Below, in pieces: positions 24,910 through 32,744 of a DNA stretch of 33,618 bases. The notes under the pieces were generated by a model, which was not told the origin of the DNA, ran no database searches, and saw only the letters and a program-made list of their open reading frames with translations. Source of the stretch: an uncultured Clostridiaceae bacterium (GTDB lineage Bacteria > Bacillota > Clostridia > Clostridiales > Clostridiaceae); NCBI GenBank assembly GCA_946405135.1, contig CAMJGD010000027.1, positions 1 through 33,618 on the forward strand, in the 5' to 3' direction. A program made the translations under genes and the position numbers. How positions within the stretch are numbered: the first letter of the stretch is position 1; every line of letters starts with the position of its first letter.

Positions 24910-25959
24910 TTGAGAAGAAATAAAAATATATCCAAAAAGGAAAAAACAGCTCCAGGAACTTTAATACATGTAGGCAAAGAATATGACAAACAAAGTTTAA
25001 CCCTTATAGAATATGACAGTGATTATTTTAATGAATCAAAGCTTGATAATTTAAATGATTTTATAAATTCTTCCAGCCATAATTTTTGGCTGAATATAGA
25101 TGGATTAAGTAATATTGAATTAATAAAAAAAGCAGGAGAAATATTTAATCTTCATCCTTTAATACTTGAAGATATTCTTAATACTACTGAAAGAACAAAA
25201 ATAGATTTTTATGAAGATAAGATTTTTATAATAACAAAACTGTTAAGTGTCAATGATACAAAGTTTGAAATCCTAGATGAACAAATAAGTTTAATTCTAA
25301 CACCAAATGGAGTTATTACATTTAGAGAAAAAAAAGGAAATACTTTCGAAAATGTTCTGGAAAGATTAAAGAGAGGTACAAGTATAAGAAAAAATGGTCC
25401 TAGTTATTTACTTTACGCTTTATTGGATAGTATAGCAGATAGTTATTTTGATACTTTGGAAAAAATCGATGAAAAAATTGATTTAATTGAAGAAGAATTA
25501 ATGACTAATCCTAAAGAAGATCTTCTTAAAAAAATATATGAAATTAAAAGGGAAATGGTATATCTAAGAAATGCCGTATGGCCCTTAAGAAATGTAATTA
25601 ACACATTAATTATTTCAGATATGGACTTTATTGATGATAAAACAAAAATATATATGAGAGATGTATATGACCATATTGTTCAAATTATTGATATTATTGA
25701 AACCTATAGAGATATTATCTCTGGCATGCTAGATACGTATCTATCAAGCATAAGCAATAAAATTAACGAAGTGATGAAGTTTTTAACTATATTTTCAACC
25801 ATTTTTATTCCACTGACATTTTTGGCAGGTATATACGGAATGAACTTTCAAAATATTCCTGAGCTTACCTGGCAATATGGTTATCTATTTTTTTGGGTAT
25901 TAAGCAGTATAATACTACTATTCCTAATTAGATTTTTCAAAAGGAAAAAATGGCTGTGA
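24910..25959 (+). CDS. corA: CorA-type divalent metal (magnesium/cobalt) transporter
   Basis: About 349 residues. Pentameric inner membrane channel. A long cytosolic alpha/beta domain (FWLNIDGLSNIELI, LHPLILEDILN) leads into the coiled stalk helices, then two C-terminal membrane helices. The signature GMN sits in the loop between them (GIYGMNF), and a basic tail (RFFKRKKW) follows. TTG 24910 is preferred, since GAGG lies 8 nt before it; the GTG at 24901 overlaps that site. The last codons form the first arm of its terminator. Confidence 0.94.
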   Translation: MRRNKNISKKEKTAPGTLIHVGKEYDKQSLTLIEYDSDYFNESKLDNLNDFINSSSHNFWLNIDGLSNIELIKKAGEIFNLHPLILEDILNTTERTKIDFYEDKIFIITKLLSVNDTKFEILDEQISLILTPNGVITFREKKGNTFENVLERLKRGTSIRKNGPSYLLYALLDSIADSYFDTLEKIDEKIDLIEEELMTNPKEDLLKKIYEIKREMVYLRNAVWPLRNVINTLIISDMDFIDDKTKIYMRDVYDHIVQIIDIIETYRDIISGMLDTYLSSISNKINEVMKFLTIFSTIFIPLTFLAGIYGMNFQNIPELTWQYGYLFFWVLSSIILLFLIRFFKRKKWL

Positions 25960-25996
25960 GTTATGGATGTTTTATCCATTACCCACAGCTTTTTTA
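25952..25996 (+). terminator. Terminator shared by corA and phrB
   Basis: Stem arms begin at GCTGTG (inside the corA stop region) and end at CACAGC, with a GTTTT loop, then TTTTTT on the plus strand. On the minus strand the stem is followed by CATTTTTT, so it also ends phrB. The T tract overlaps the phrB stop codon. It shares the 19-mer TTTTATCCATTACCCACAG with the hcp terminator. Confidence 0.85.
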
Positions 25997-27367
25997 AGAG
26001 ATGCTTAAAACTTTTTCTAAATACTTTTCCATGTTGAACTTTCTTTTTAAGCCTTTAGCATTCATATACCTAACCGTACCAAATACAGCTCTTTCCTTCC
26101 AAGGCCTATCATGCTTACCAAAGCACCAGGCTACCCCTGCAAATCCATTTGGATCTCTGCCATCTATAAGATATTTATTATTTAGATAAATGGCCCTATT
26201 AAAGGCTTCTTCTGGGGTTTTACTCCATTCCAATATTTTCTTTCCCCAATACATCCTCATATAACCATGCATCTTTCCTGTGAGCACAATTTCCTTTTGA
26301 GCTGCATTCCAATACAAATCATGGGTTTTACCTTGTTCTAATTCCTCTAGAGAATAAATGAATTCTCGTTCATCAGATAAATGTTTTTCAAGAGTTTTTT
26401 TAGCCCAAGAAGGAATAGCTTCATAGGAATTATATTTGTCATTATAGTAAACAAAGTTTATGCTTAATTCTCTTCTTATTATTAGTTCTTCTAAAAAATC
26501 TTTTTTATCCTCTATATATACCTCTATTAATCGTCTATATATGTATAAAGGAGAAATCTGTCCAAAATGCAGATATGGACTTAAATTAGAACTATAATCT
26601 TCTCCTGGGTCATTTTTTCTTTCACTATAATAAGATAGTTTATTTAAAATAAATTCTTCCAATAATAGCTTGGCATTGCTGGTACCGCCTTTATAGTAGG
26701 AAACCTTTTTCACAGTTCTATCAATTTTTAATTTACATATGGCCTTATCTATATCGTCTATGTCATACTCTTGAAAAGGAATATTCAAATTAGTAGAACA
26801 CTCATTGCATTTTCTCTCATTAAGAGGTAATGTATAGTATTCTAACTTTTTGCTTATCTTACTTCTAATAGTAGCTGCAGAATATTCTTCTTTTGAAGAA
26901 ACTTCTTCTATAGGAACAATAACATTAGTTTCCACCTGTACCACAGAACATTTTGCATTATTAGATAAAAAATCTCTCCACTTTCTTTCTATGGTTAGGT
27001 ATCCTCTATCTACTACCATCAAAGCTGCTAAAGAGGATATCTCTAGCGCCCCTTTTTCAGGAGATATCTTTCTAATAAGCATTTTAATATTCCTTTTTGA
27101 AAGCTCTGTCTTTACTTCCCTTAATCCTTCCAGCATAAAATAATAGTGTCTTTCATTAGCTTCAGGAAAGTTATCAGCTAATCCAAAGTATACAATTAAA
27201 GGTTTTTTTAAGTTATTAGCTTGCACTATGGCATACTCTAAAGCATGGTTATATTCAGTTCTTTGAGAACTTTGCATCCAATAGACCACATAAGGATTGT
27301 TAAGTATTTTTTTATTATTTAAACTTTTAATTCTTTCTTCTGAAATCAATATTTTCAACTCCGTCAT
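25994..27367 (-). CDS. phrB: Class II CPD photolyase
   Basis: 457 residues. Light-driven, FAD-dependent repair of cyclobutane pyrimidine dimers. The class II hallmarks are NPYVVYWMQSSQRTEYNHAL in the N-terminal Rossmann domain and, in the C-terminal FAD domain, LSPYLHFGQISP and DGRDPNGFAGVAWCFG followed by HDRPWKERAVFGTVRYM. Length is typical. The first ATG has only a weak ribosome binding site; a TTG at 27349 with GGAG 9 nt upstream is an alternative start. It is the last gene of a five-gene operon, 11 bp after a DUF523-DUF1722 gene. Confidence 0.95.
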   Translation of the reverse strand: MTELKILISEERIKSLNNKKILNNPYVVYWMQSSQRTEYNHALEYAIVQANNLKKPLIVYFGLADNFPEANERHYYFMLEGLREVKTELSKRNIKMLIRKISPEKGALEISSLAALMVVDRGYLTIERKWRDFLSNNAKCSVVQVETNVIVPIEEVSSKEEYSAATIRSKISKKLEYYTLPLNERKCNECSTNLNIPFQEYDIDDIDKAICKLKIDRTVKKVSYYKGGTSNAKLLLEEFILNKLSYYSERKNDPGEDYSSNLSPYLHFGQISPLYIYRRLIEVYIEDKKDFLEELIIRRELSINFVYYNDKYNSYEAIPSWAKKTLEKHLSDEREFIYSLEELEQGKTHDLYWNAAQKEIVLTGKMHGYMRMYWGKKILEWSKTPEEAFNRAIYLNNKYLIDGRDPNGFAGVAWCFGKHDRPWKERAVFGTVRYMNAKGLKRKFNMEKYLEKVLSIS

Positions 27368-27378
27368 TAAAAATTATA

Positions 27379-28335
27379 TTATTTTCCTGTATCACTTATA
27401 TCCATAAGCTCTTCAGGATAAGGAGCCCAAATGCTTTGTTCCAGCAAATATGCCTGCTCATATTTAATAGTATAAGACCTTAAAAGATTTATAGGCACGC
27501 TCAAAGGTATGTTACCATTTCTATATTTATTAAAAGTATCTAAAACAAATTCTTTTTCCTTAGAAGATAAATTTTCTGAAAAATATCCAAATATGTGCAT
27601 TAAAGCATTTATATAATTACTATACCTAGGAAGTCTTGCAAATGCATTTCCAAGATGATTTCTATATTCCTCTATAAGTTCATTAAAATTTTTATTATCA
27701 TGATTTGCTACTATTCTGCCTAGAAGCTTTTGTTCCTTTTGATTATAAGCCATAAGAAGATATTTATTTTCAGACTGAAATTTAACTAACTCTGCCATGG
27801 ACTTAGAATCCTTAACTTTACGAAACTTAAACATTATATATAATTTTGTAAGAAAATGCTCTCTTATTCTAAAGTTAGTTAGCCTTCCCTCTTCTTCAAT
27901 GGCAACATAAGGATATTTTTCTATAACTTTCCAAGCAAAAATTCCCCTAGTTTTAGTAGATGCTACAGCTTTTTCTTTTCCTAGATACATTTTTACATCC
28001 TTAATACCACAGGATGGTGATCTGCCTTTAAGTATAAACCCATCCACTTCTTTAAGAGAATTTAAAAAATTCAAAGAATAACTTTCCATTTCCTCAGTAT
28101 ATACTTTACCAGAAGCAGGCTGGTAAAGCTGGATTTCATCTTTTTCATAAACTAGTCTAACTGGGTCTCTTGGCACTCCAAGTCCAATGTCTAATTCTGG
28201 ACAAACAGTTATGTATTCTACATAATCTTTAAGCTTATTAACAAATTTATCTGGAACGTTCTGACCATTATATCTGCAGGCACTAAAGCCTAAACATCTG
28301 CTTACTACTATCTTTGGCTTATCAATATTTTCCAT
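27379..28335 (-). CDS. DUF523-DUF1722 protein (YbgA-like)
   Basis: 318 residues. Residues 1-150 are DUF523, with cysteines in SRCLGFSACRYNG, TVCPELDIGLGVPRDP and GRSPSCGIKD that could bind a metal or Fe-S cluster. Residues about 190-310 are DUF1722 (LLMAYNQKEQKLLGRIVA ... IPLSVPINLLRSY). Molecular function is unknown. In E. coli the DUF1722 protein YbgA is encoded next to phr, and here too the gene precedes the photolyase, which supports a shared role in photorepair or its cofactor. AGGAGG lies 6 nt before the ATG. Confidence 0.9.
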   Translation of the reverse strand: MENIDKPKIVVSRCLGFSACRYNGQNVPDKFVNKLKDYVEYITVCPELDIGLGVPRDPVRLVYEKDEIQLYQPASGKVYTEEMESYSLNFLNSLKEVDGFILKGRSPSCGIKDVKMYLGKEKAVASTKTRGIFAWKVIEKYPYVAIEEEGRLTNFRIREHFLTKLYIMFKFRKVKDSKSMAELVKFQSENKYLLMAYNQKEQKLLGRIVANHDNKNFNELIEEYRNHLGNAFARLPRYSNYINALMHIFGYFSENLSSKEKEFVLDTFNKYRNGNIPLSVPINLLRSYTIKYEQAYLLEQSIWAPYPEELMDISDTGK

Positions 28336-28369
28336 ATATCCTCCTATTATTTAAACAAATATTATTATC

Positions 28370-29056
28370 TTATCTGTAAATATCCATATTTATTTTTCCA
28401 TCTTTTATTTCTACTATTCTATCTGCTTTTTCTGCTATTTTTCTATCATGAGTTACTATAATAAAAGTAGTTTTATATTTTTCATTTATCTCCCTTAAAA
28501 GATTATATATATTTTCTGTAGACTCCGAGTCTAGATTTCCTGTAGGTTCATCTGCCAGTATTATTTTAGGATTATTAATAAGGGCTCTAGCTATGGCTGT
28601 TCTCTGCTGCTGTCCTCCAGACATCATAGAAGGAAGGTTATTTTTTACTTTGTTTAGTCCCACTAGCTCTAAAAGTTCATTAGCTCTTTCATAAATCTCT
28701 TTAGTAGGATTTACTTTTTTTATTTTATAAGGCATAAGTACATTCTCCAAAGCAGTAAATTCAGGTAATAAATAATGGAATTGAAATATAAATCCTATGG
28801 TTTCATTTCTCAGTGCTGCCAGCTGATTTTTATTCATACCTTTTGTATTTCTGCTATCTATTATAACTTCACCTGTGGTGGGAGTATCTAAAGTTCCCAT
28901 GATATTGAGCAGTGTACTCTTGCCGCTGCCTGATTGACCTATTATAGAATTGAACGAAGCCTCTTCAAAATCAAGATTTAAACCAAATAGTACCTGAGTT
29001 TTTACTAAAGTTCCATAAATTTTTTCTATATTTTTTAATTCTATAACTTTAGCCAT
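28370..29056 (-). CDS. ABC transporter ATP-binding protein (LolD/MacB-type)
   Basis: 228 residues. Walker A GQSGSGKST, Q-loop FIFQFHYLLPEFTALENV, signature MSGGQQQRTAIARAL, Walker B IILADEPTGNLDS, H-loop IVTHD. The FQFHYLLPEFTALENV segment is typical of the MacB/LolD group, which drives FtsX-type permeases. Its start overlaps the permease stop by 8 bp, so the pair forms one transporter. The substrate is unknown. Confidence 0.93.
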   Translation of the reverse strand: MAKVIELKNIEKIYGTLVKTQVLFGLNLDFEEASFNSIIGQSGSGKSTLLNIMGTLDTPTTGEVIIDSRNTKGMNKNQLAALRNETIGFIFQFHYLLPEFTALENVLMPYKIKKVNPTKEIYERANELLELVGLNKVKNNLPSMMSGGQQQRTAIARALINNPKIILADEPTGNLDSESTENIYNLLREINEKYKTTFIIVTHDRKIAEKADRIVEIKDGKINMDIYR

Positions 29057-30206
29057 TTTTTATCACCTCTATTGGACTTAATTTAGATGAATTTATAGCA
29101 GGTATAAGTGATGCTAAAGTAGCTGCTAATATTGCTACAATTCCTGAGAACCCAATAAACTTATAGTTTATATATATATCCACTACAGGTGTTCCATCTG
29201 GATTTACAGCAAATTTTGTAAACATAAATAATAGTCCTATACCAAAAGCTATACCAAATATAGCACCAATGACTCCAAGCATAGCTCCTTCAAATAAAAA
29301 TATTTGACTGGCTGTTTTATCTTTTATACCCATAGCTTTTAGTATACCTATCTGTTTTGATTTTTGAACTACAGTTATAGCTAAAACACTAGCTATGCCT
29401 AGTAGTACCGCTATAAGAACAAATACTTGAATCATTATGCTAGATACACTTTGTCCTTTAAGACCGCTTAAAAGCTGCTCATTCTGTTCTTTCCAATTCT
29501 CTACTTTAATATCTTCACTGGACAAATTTGCTTTTACTTTGCTAGATAGCTCATCTGCTTTAAATGGATCTTCTACTTGCATCTCTATAAAAGTAACCTT
29601 ATTATCAAAAGAAAATAAATCTTGTGAAGTTTTCAATGTGGTTATAACCCAATTTTTATTTATGCTAGCTACTTTTAAATCATAAAAGCCTACTATTTTC
29701 ACTTCTTTTTTATTGCCTTTTGCTGTGGTTAAATCTACTTTATCTCCTAACTTTACATTGGATTCTTTTTGAAAGTCTTTTCCTAATATTATTTCATTTT
29801 CTTCTTTAGGATAAGTGCCTTCATAAACTCTATTTTTTATATTATATATTTTTTCTGCATCCTCTATGTTAAATCCCCTAACTAATACAGCATAATCGCT
29901 GTTTCCGCTTTTTAAGAAAGCATTTAAATCCGCAGATACAGAAATATTTTTAATTCCATCCATTGTTTTTATCTTTTCTGTTTTATCCTTCCAATCATCT
30001 ATAAGTTTATCCTCAGTTTTAGAGGATATGGTTATTTGAGAAGAATTTCCTATGGTTTTATCCACTAATCCTTTCTGTAATCCTTGTATAAGACAGCCTA
30101 TAAATATTTGCACTGATACCCCTATGGCTATTCCTAAAGCTATAAGTATAGTTTGACCTTTACTGGATTTTAAAAATCTAACAGCTATATTGTAAGCTAA
30201 CTTCAT
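29049..30206 (-). CDS. FtsX-family ABC transporter permease
   Basis: About 385 residues. One N-terminal membrane helix (GQTILIALGIAIGVSVQIFIG), then a large extracytoplasmic MacB-like domain (about 45-250: NSSQITISSKTEDK ... VRGFNIEDAEKIYN), and three C-terminal helices with VVQKSKQIGILKAMGIKD and the final PAINSSKLSPIEVIKNG. These are standard for lipoprotein-export or mechanotransmission permeases. ATG 30206 has GGAAGGG upstream and lies 1 nt after the stop of the cobalamin-domain gene; a longer frame would run into that gene. Confidence 0.92.
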   Translation of the reverse strand: MKLAYNIAVRFLKSSKGQTILIALGIAIGVSVQIFIGCLIQGLQKGLVDKTIGNSSQITISSKTEDKLIDDWKDKTEKIKTMDGIKNISVSADLNAFLKSGNSDYAVLVRGFNIEDAEKIYNIKNRVYEGTYPKEENEIILGKDFQKESNVKLGDKVDLTTAKGNKKEVKIVGFYDLKVASINKNWVITTLKTSQDLFSFDNKVTFIEMQVEDPFKADELSSKVKANLSSEDIKVENWKEQNEQLLSGLKGQSVSSIMIQVFVLIAVLLGIASVLAITVVQKSKQIGILKAMGIKDKTASQIFLFEGAMLGVIGAIFGIAFGIGLLFMFTKFAVNPDGTPVVDIYINYKFIGFSGIVAILAATLASLIPAINSSKLSPIEVIKNG

Positions 30207-30207
30207 G

Positions 30208-30858
30208 CTACCCTTCCTCTCCAAACTTTTTAATATCTTCATAAGTTTGTAATAGCCTATCCGCACCTATTTGATAAAGTGCATCTGGATTAGAATTAAA
30301 TGCATAACCACCTACTAAAATCTGAATAGGGTAATTAGCAGTATTTTTTATTTCTTTTATTATATTTTTTGCTGCCACAAGATTATAATAATTTGTTACA
30401 CTAATAGCTACATATTTAGGTTTTATATAGTCTATAGCCCCTATAAAATCTTCTTTTGGAGTATTACTTCCTACAAATATGGTGTCAAAACCATTTAATA
30501 TAAAAAAGTTAGCAGCCATTATTGCCCCTATCTCATGGTATTCTTCTGGAGGACAAACTACCACTATCTTTCCTTTATTATTTTTCACATGGTTTTTCTT
30601 TTTTTCCTTTAGTATGTATGGATATGAACATTCTAATATAGTTCTAACTATGGAAGTTCTGACATGTTCTTTCCATACACATATCTTTTTTTCACTTAAC
30701 TTGCAAGTCATATTGTTCAGTGATGGCTCAAGTATTTCTTTGTATAGAGTAATCACATCAATTTCTCCGCTCTCCAGTTTTGATAATGCAAACTCTACAC
30801 AGTTCTCCTTGTCTTCTTCCTCCAGCATATGAAGAAATTTATCATAGTACATGTCCAT
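30208..30858 (-). CDS. Cobalamin-binding domain protein, CarH/LitR-like but lacking the HTH
   Basis: 216 residues. An N-terminal four-helix B12-binding_2 bundle (1-90; WKEH at 62-65 keeps the Glu-His pair seen before the cap in CarH-type proteins) is joined to a Rossmann B12-binding domain. That domain contains E106-x-H108-x-x-G111, the ligand motif in which histidine replaces the lower axial base, and GSNTP, SVTNYY and LVGGYAFN loops. CarH/LitR photoreceptors have these two domains behind a MerR helix-turn-helix; here there is none. First gene of an operon ending in a photolyase, so a light- or cobalamin-sensing role is attractive. The alternative is a corrinoid carrier protein. GGGGAG lies 8 nt before the ATG. 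Confidence 0.85.
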   Translation of the reverse strand: MDMYYDKFLHMLEEEDKENCVEFALSKLESGEIDVITLYKEILEPSLNNMTCKLSEKKICVWKEHVRTSIVRTILECSYPYILKEKKKNHVKNNKGKIVVVCPPEEYHEIGAIMAANFFILNGFDTIFVGSNTPKEDFIGAIDYIKPKYVAISVTNYYNLVAAKNIIKEIKNTANYPIQILVGGYAFNSNPDALYQIGADRLLQTYEDIKKFGEEG

Positions 30859-30934
30859 AAGCTCAACTCCCCATAAATTTAATTTTTGTTACTTAAAAAT
30901 ATTATGAGATAATATAACTTATTTTGTAGAAATT

Positions 30935-30963
30935 ATTATATAACATAGTTATACTAAAGTAAA
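30935..30963 (-). promoter_or_regulatory. Promoter of the B12-sensor/ABC/photolyase operon
   Basis: On the minus strand TTTACT (30958-30963), 17-bp spacer, TATAAT (30935-30940). A palindrome TATAAC-TAT-GTTATA (30939-30953) overlaps the -10 and spacer, a place where a repressor would block transcription. The untranslated leader is about 70 nt. The bases from here to 31032 are AT-rich with no other feature. Confidence 0.6.
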
Positions 30964-31032
30964 TATATATAATTTCTCATTTTATCATTTTAAATAGTAC
31001 CGACATGGGTATTGAAAAAAAATTAATTTAGT

Positions 31033-31064
31033 AAAAAAAATATCCAAGGATACTTGTCCTTGGA
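31033..31064 (-). terminator. Rho-independent terminator
   Basis: Stem TCCAAGGA/TCCTTGGA (31043-31064, 6-nt loop), followed on the minus strand by TA and a run of eight T. It directly follows the stop of a decayed minus-strand frame. Confidence 0.85.
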
Positions 31065-31072
31065 CCTTAGAG

Positions 31073-31192
31073 TCATAATAAACAGTGCATATATTTTTCA
31101 GCCTCTTCGCCTTTTACAAAATAAAATAAAGAAATTTCCCCTGTATATTTAGATCCAATATATAACTCTGTCACAACTAAAAGTTGATGGAA
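31073..31192 (-). pseudogene. C-terminal remnant of an unidentified gene
   Basis: A short open stretch without a start codon, LLVVTELYIGSKYTGEI, then LFYFVKGEEAEKYMHCLL and a stop, has coding-like amino acid composition and ends 9 bp before a strong terminator. A further coding-like piece in another frame (DGDCPSDKYYSINF) lies just upstream, suggesting a frameshifted, deleted gene. I do not recognise the family. Confidence 0.3.
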
Positions 31193-31238
31193 TAATATTT
31201 ATCACTTGGACAATCCCCATCTACTTTTTATTGTGACA
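31169..31238. repeat. 70-bp imperfect inverted repeat
   Basis: Arms of 22 bp (31169-31190 and 31217-31238) begin and end TGTCACAA/TTGTGACA and match at 19 of 22 positions, with a 26-bp centre. It could be a fold in RNA, a small mobile repeat or a protein site. It overlaps the gene remnant. Confidence 0.45.
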
Positions 31239-31264
31239 TAGCTTTAGTACCTATGAAAACAATA

Positions 31265-31290
31265 CCATATATTGTTTAATCAATATATGG
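31265..31290 (-). terminator. AT-rich hairpin after the PAP2 gene
   Basis: A perfect 10-bp inverted repeat CCATATATTG/CAATATATGG with a 6-nt loop, 28 bp after the PAP2 stop. On the minus strand TATTGTTTTC follows. It is probably the terminator of the dedA-PAP2 transcript, though weak in GC. Confidence 0.5.
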
Positions 31291-31317
31291 CACCCTTTTA
31301 TAGATATAATTTTATGA

Positions 31318-31890
31318 TTAATACATAGGAACCTTTGCTAAAACTATTTTCTTTTCAATTGCTTCATATATGTTTCCAACTTTGCTTGCAAATTTCTGAT
31401 TATAAATATAACTTGTTACAAAAACAATAATATAAGCTGCTATAACATCTAAAGGATAGTGATGTCCAACATACACTCTTGAAAATCCTACAATGACTGA
31501 TAATAGAGATAATATTATACTAAATAGTTTGTTATATTTTTCAAGACCCAAGGCTATACTCATGGTTCCCATAGCATGATCACTTGGTAAAGATGCATCT
31601 TTTGTATGAGGTAATAATAAATTTACCTTATTATGAACAAAAGGTCTATCAATATAACATATATTTCCAATGATAAAACTTATTATTAAATTTATTGCCG
31701 TAATGATAAAAGTATTAACAGCAACTTTTCTATAATGGGAGTTTCTTTTTCTAATTCCTTCAATAAATGCTATTACAATAGCTACCATAAATATATAAGG
31801 TACATATTTTGAAAAGAAAATCATAATACAATCTAAAGTCGCATTTTTATTTGCTAAATTATTTATTAATCTAAAAAACTCCATATTCAT
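31318..31890 (-). CDS. PAP2-family membrane phosphatase (undecaprenyl diphosphatase-like)
   Basis: About 190 residues with roughly five membrane helices. The PAP2 active site is seen as DRPFVHNKV (motif 1 region), SLPSDHAMG (motif 2, catalytic His) and SRVYVGHHYPLDVI (motif 3, S-R-x5-H-x3-D). The size and motifs match BcrC/YbjG-type undecaprenyl-pyrophosphate phosphatases, which recycle the lipid carrier for cell wall synthesis and give bacitracin tolerance; the exact lipid substrate is inference. ATG 31890 is preferred (AGGA 9 nt upstream). It follows dedA by 50 bp. Confidence 0.88.
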   Translation of the reverse strand: MNMEFFRLINNLANKNATLDCIMIFFSKYVPYIFMVAIVIAFIEGIRKRNSHYRKVAVNTFIITAINLIISFIIGNICYIDRPFVHNKVNLLLPHTKDASLPSDHAMGTMSIALGLEKYNKLFSIILSLLSVIVGFSRVYVGHHYPLDVIAAYIIVFVTSYIYNQKFASKVGNIYEAIEKKIVLAKVPMY

Positions 31891-31939
31891 TTTCAACTAT
31901 CCTTCCTGTAATATATTCTAATAAAAAACAGTGGTTTTT

Positions 31940-32584
31940 TCATTTATTCTTCCTGCCATTTTCTTTTATGAATACTATAACTCCAGGCAGCAATGAAATG
32001 ATTATTATAGCTATTAATATATATGAAAAGTGTTCTTTTACGAAAGATAAATTACCAAAATAATAACCCCCGCATAAGAATAAACTTACCCACATTCCGC
32101 CGCCAATCATATTGTAAGGTATAAATTTTGAATAATTCATTTCCCCAATACCAGCTACAAAGGGCGCAAAAGTTCTAATTATAGGAATAAATCTTGCCAA
32201 TACTATTGTCATTGAACCATGTTTTTCATAAAATTTCTGTGCCTTTTTTAAATGCTCCTTGTTTATAAACCTAACTTCTTCTTTTTCTAATATACTACGC
32301 CCAATCTTTTTACCAATATGATAGTTAACAGTATCTCCAAGCACTGCCGCAATGTATATTACTATAAAAAGGGTAAATAAGTTCATTGATCCTATTGCTG
32401 CCATTGCTCCTGCTGCAAAAATCATAGAGTCTCCTGGCAAAAAAGGTGTAACAACTAAACCTGTTTCACAAAAGATAATTAGAAAAAGTATAGCATAGGT
32501 TAATATTCCATACTGCTGCACTATCAGTGATAAATACTTATCAATATGCATTATTCCATTTATAAGATTGATTAAAATATTCAT
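31940..32584 (-). CDS. DedA-family membrane protein
   Basis: 214 residues. A SNARE-associated/VTT-type membrane protein with FCETGLVVTPFLPGDSMIFAAG, then GDTVNYHIGKKIG, and the conserved FYEKHGSMTIVLARFIPIIRTFAPFVAG. DedA proteins flip phospholipids, including undecaprenyl phosphate, and maintain membrane energetics. The pairing with a PAP2 phosphatase fits recycling of undecaprenyl phosphate: dephosphorylation, then return across the membrane. AAGGAG lies 6 nt upstream. Its promoter carries direct repeats suited to an OmpR-type regulator. Confidence 0.93.
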   Translation of the reverse strand: MNILINLINGIMHIDKYLSLIVQQYGILTYAILFLIIFCETGLVVTPFLPGDSMIFAAGAMAAIGSMNLFTLFIVIYIAAVLGDTVNYHIGKKIGRSILEKEEVRFINKEHLKKAQKFYEKHGSMTIVLARFIPIIRTFAPFVAGIGEMNYSKFIPYNMIGGGMWVSLFLCGGYYFGNLSFVKEHFSYILIAIIIISLLPGVIVFIKENGRKNK

Positions 32585-32619
32585 GCTTTCTCCTTTTCGT
32601 ATAGAAATTTTTATAATTG

Positions 32620-32662
32620 ATATTATTTATTTGCAAGATTAAAATAAGATTAAAATAAGATT
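32620..32662 (-). promoter_or_regulatory. dedA promoter with 11-bp direct repeats
   Basis: AAGATTAAAAT occurs twice in tandem with a partial third copy (32635-32662, plus-strand reading). On the minus strand the repeats cover the expected -35 region, 9 bp before TAATAT (32620-32625). Direct repeats with an 11-bp period are the typical site of OmpR/PhoB-family response regulators. Confidence 0.6.
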
Positions 32663-32692
32663 ATATTTATCTTAATTATTGTACAAATTTAA

Positions 32693-32738
32693 AATAAAAA
32701 AACATCTAGATATCAAGAGCATTTGAAATCTAGATGTT
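32693..32738 (-). terminator. Terminator of the histidine kinase gene
   Basis: A 16-bp stem with one mismatch (AACATCTAGATATCAA / TTGAAATCTAGATGTT, 32701-32738), followed on the minus strand by TTTTTTATTTT. It ends 7 bp after the kinase stop codon. Confidence 0.9.
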
Positions 32739-32744
32739 TCATAG

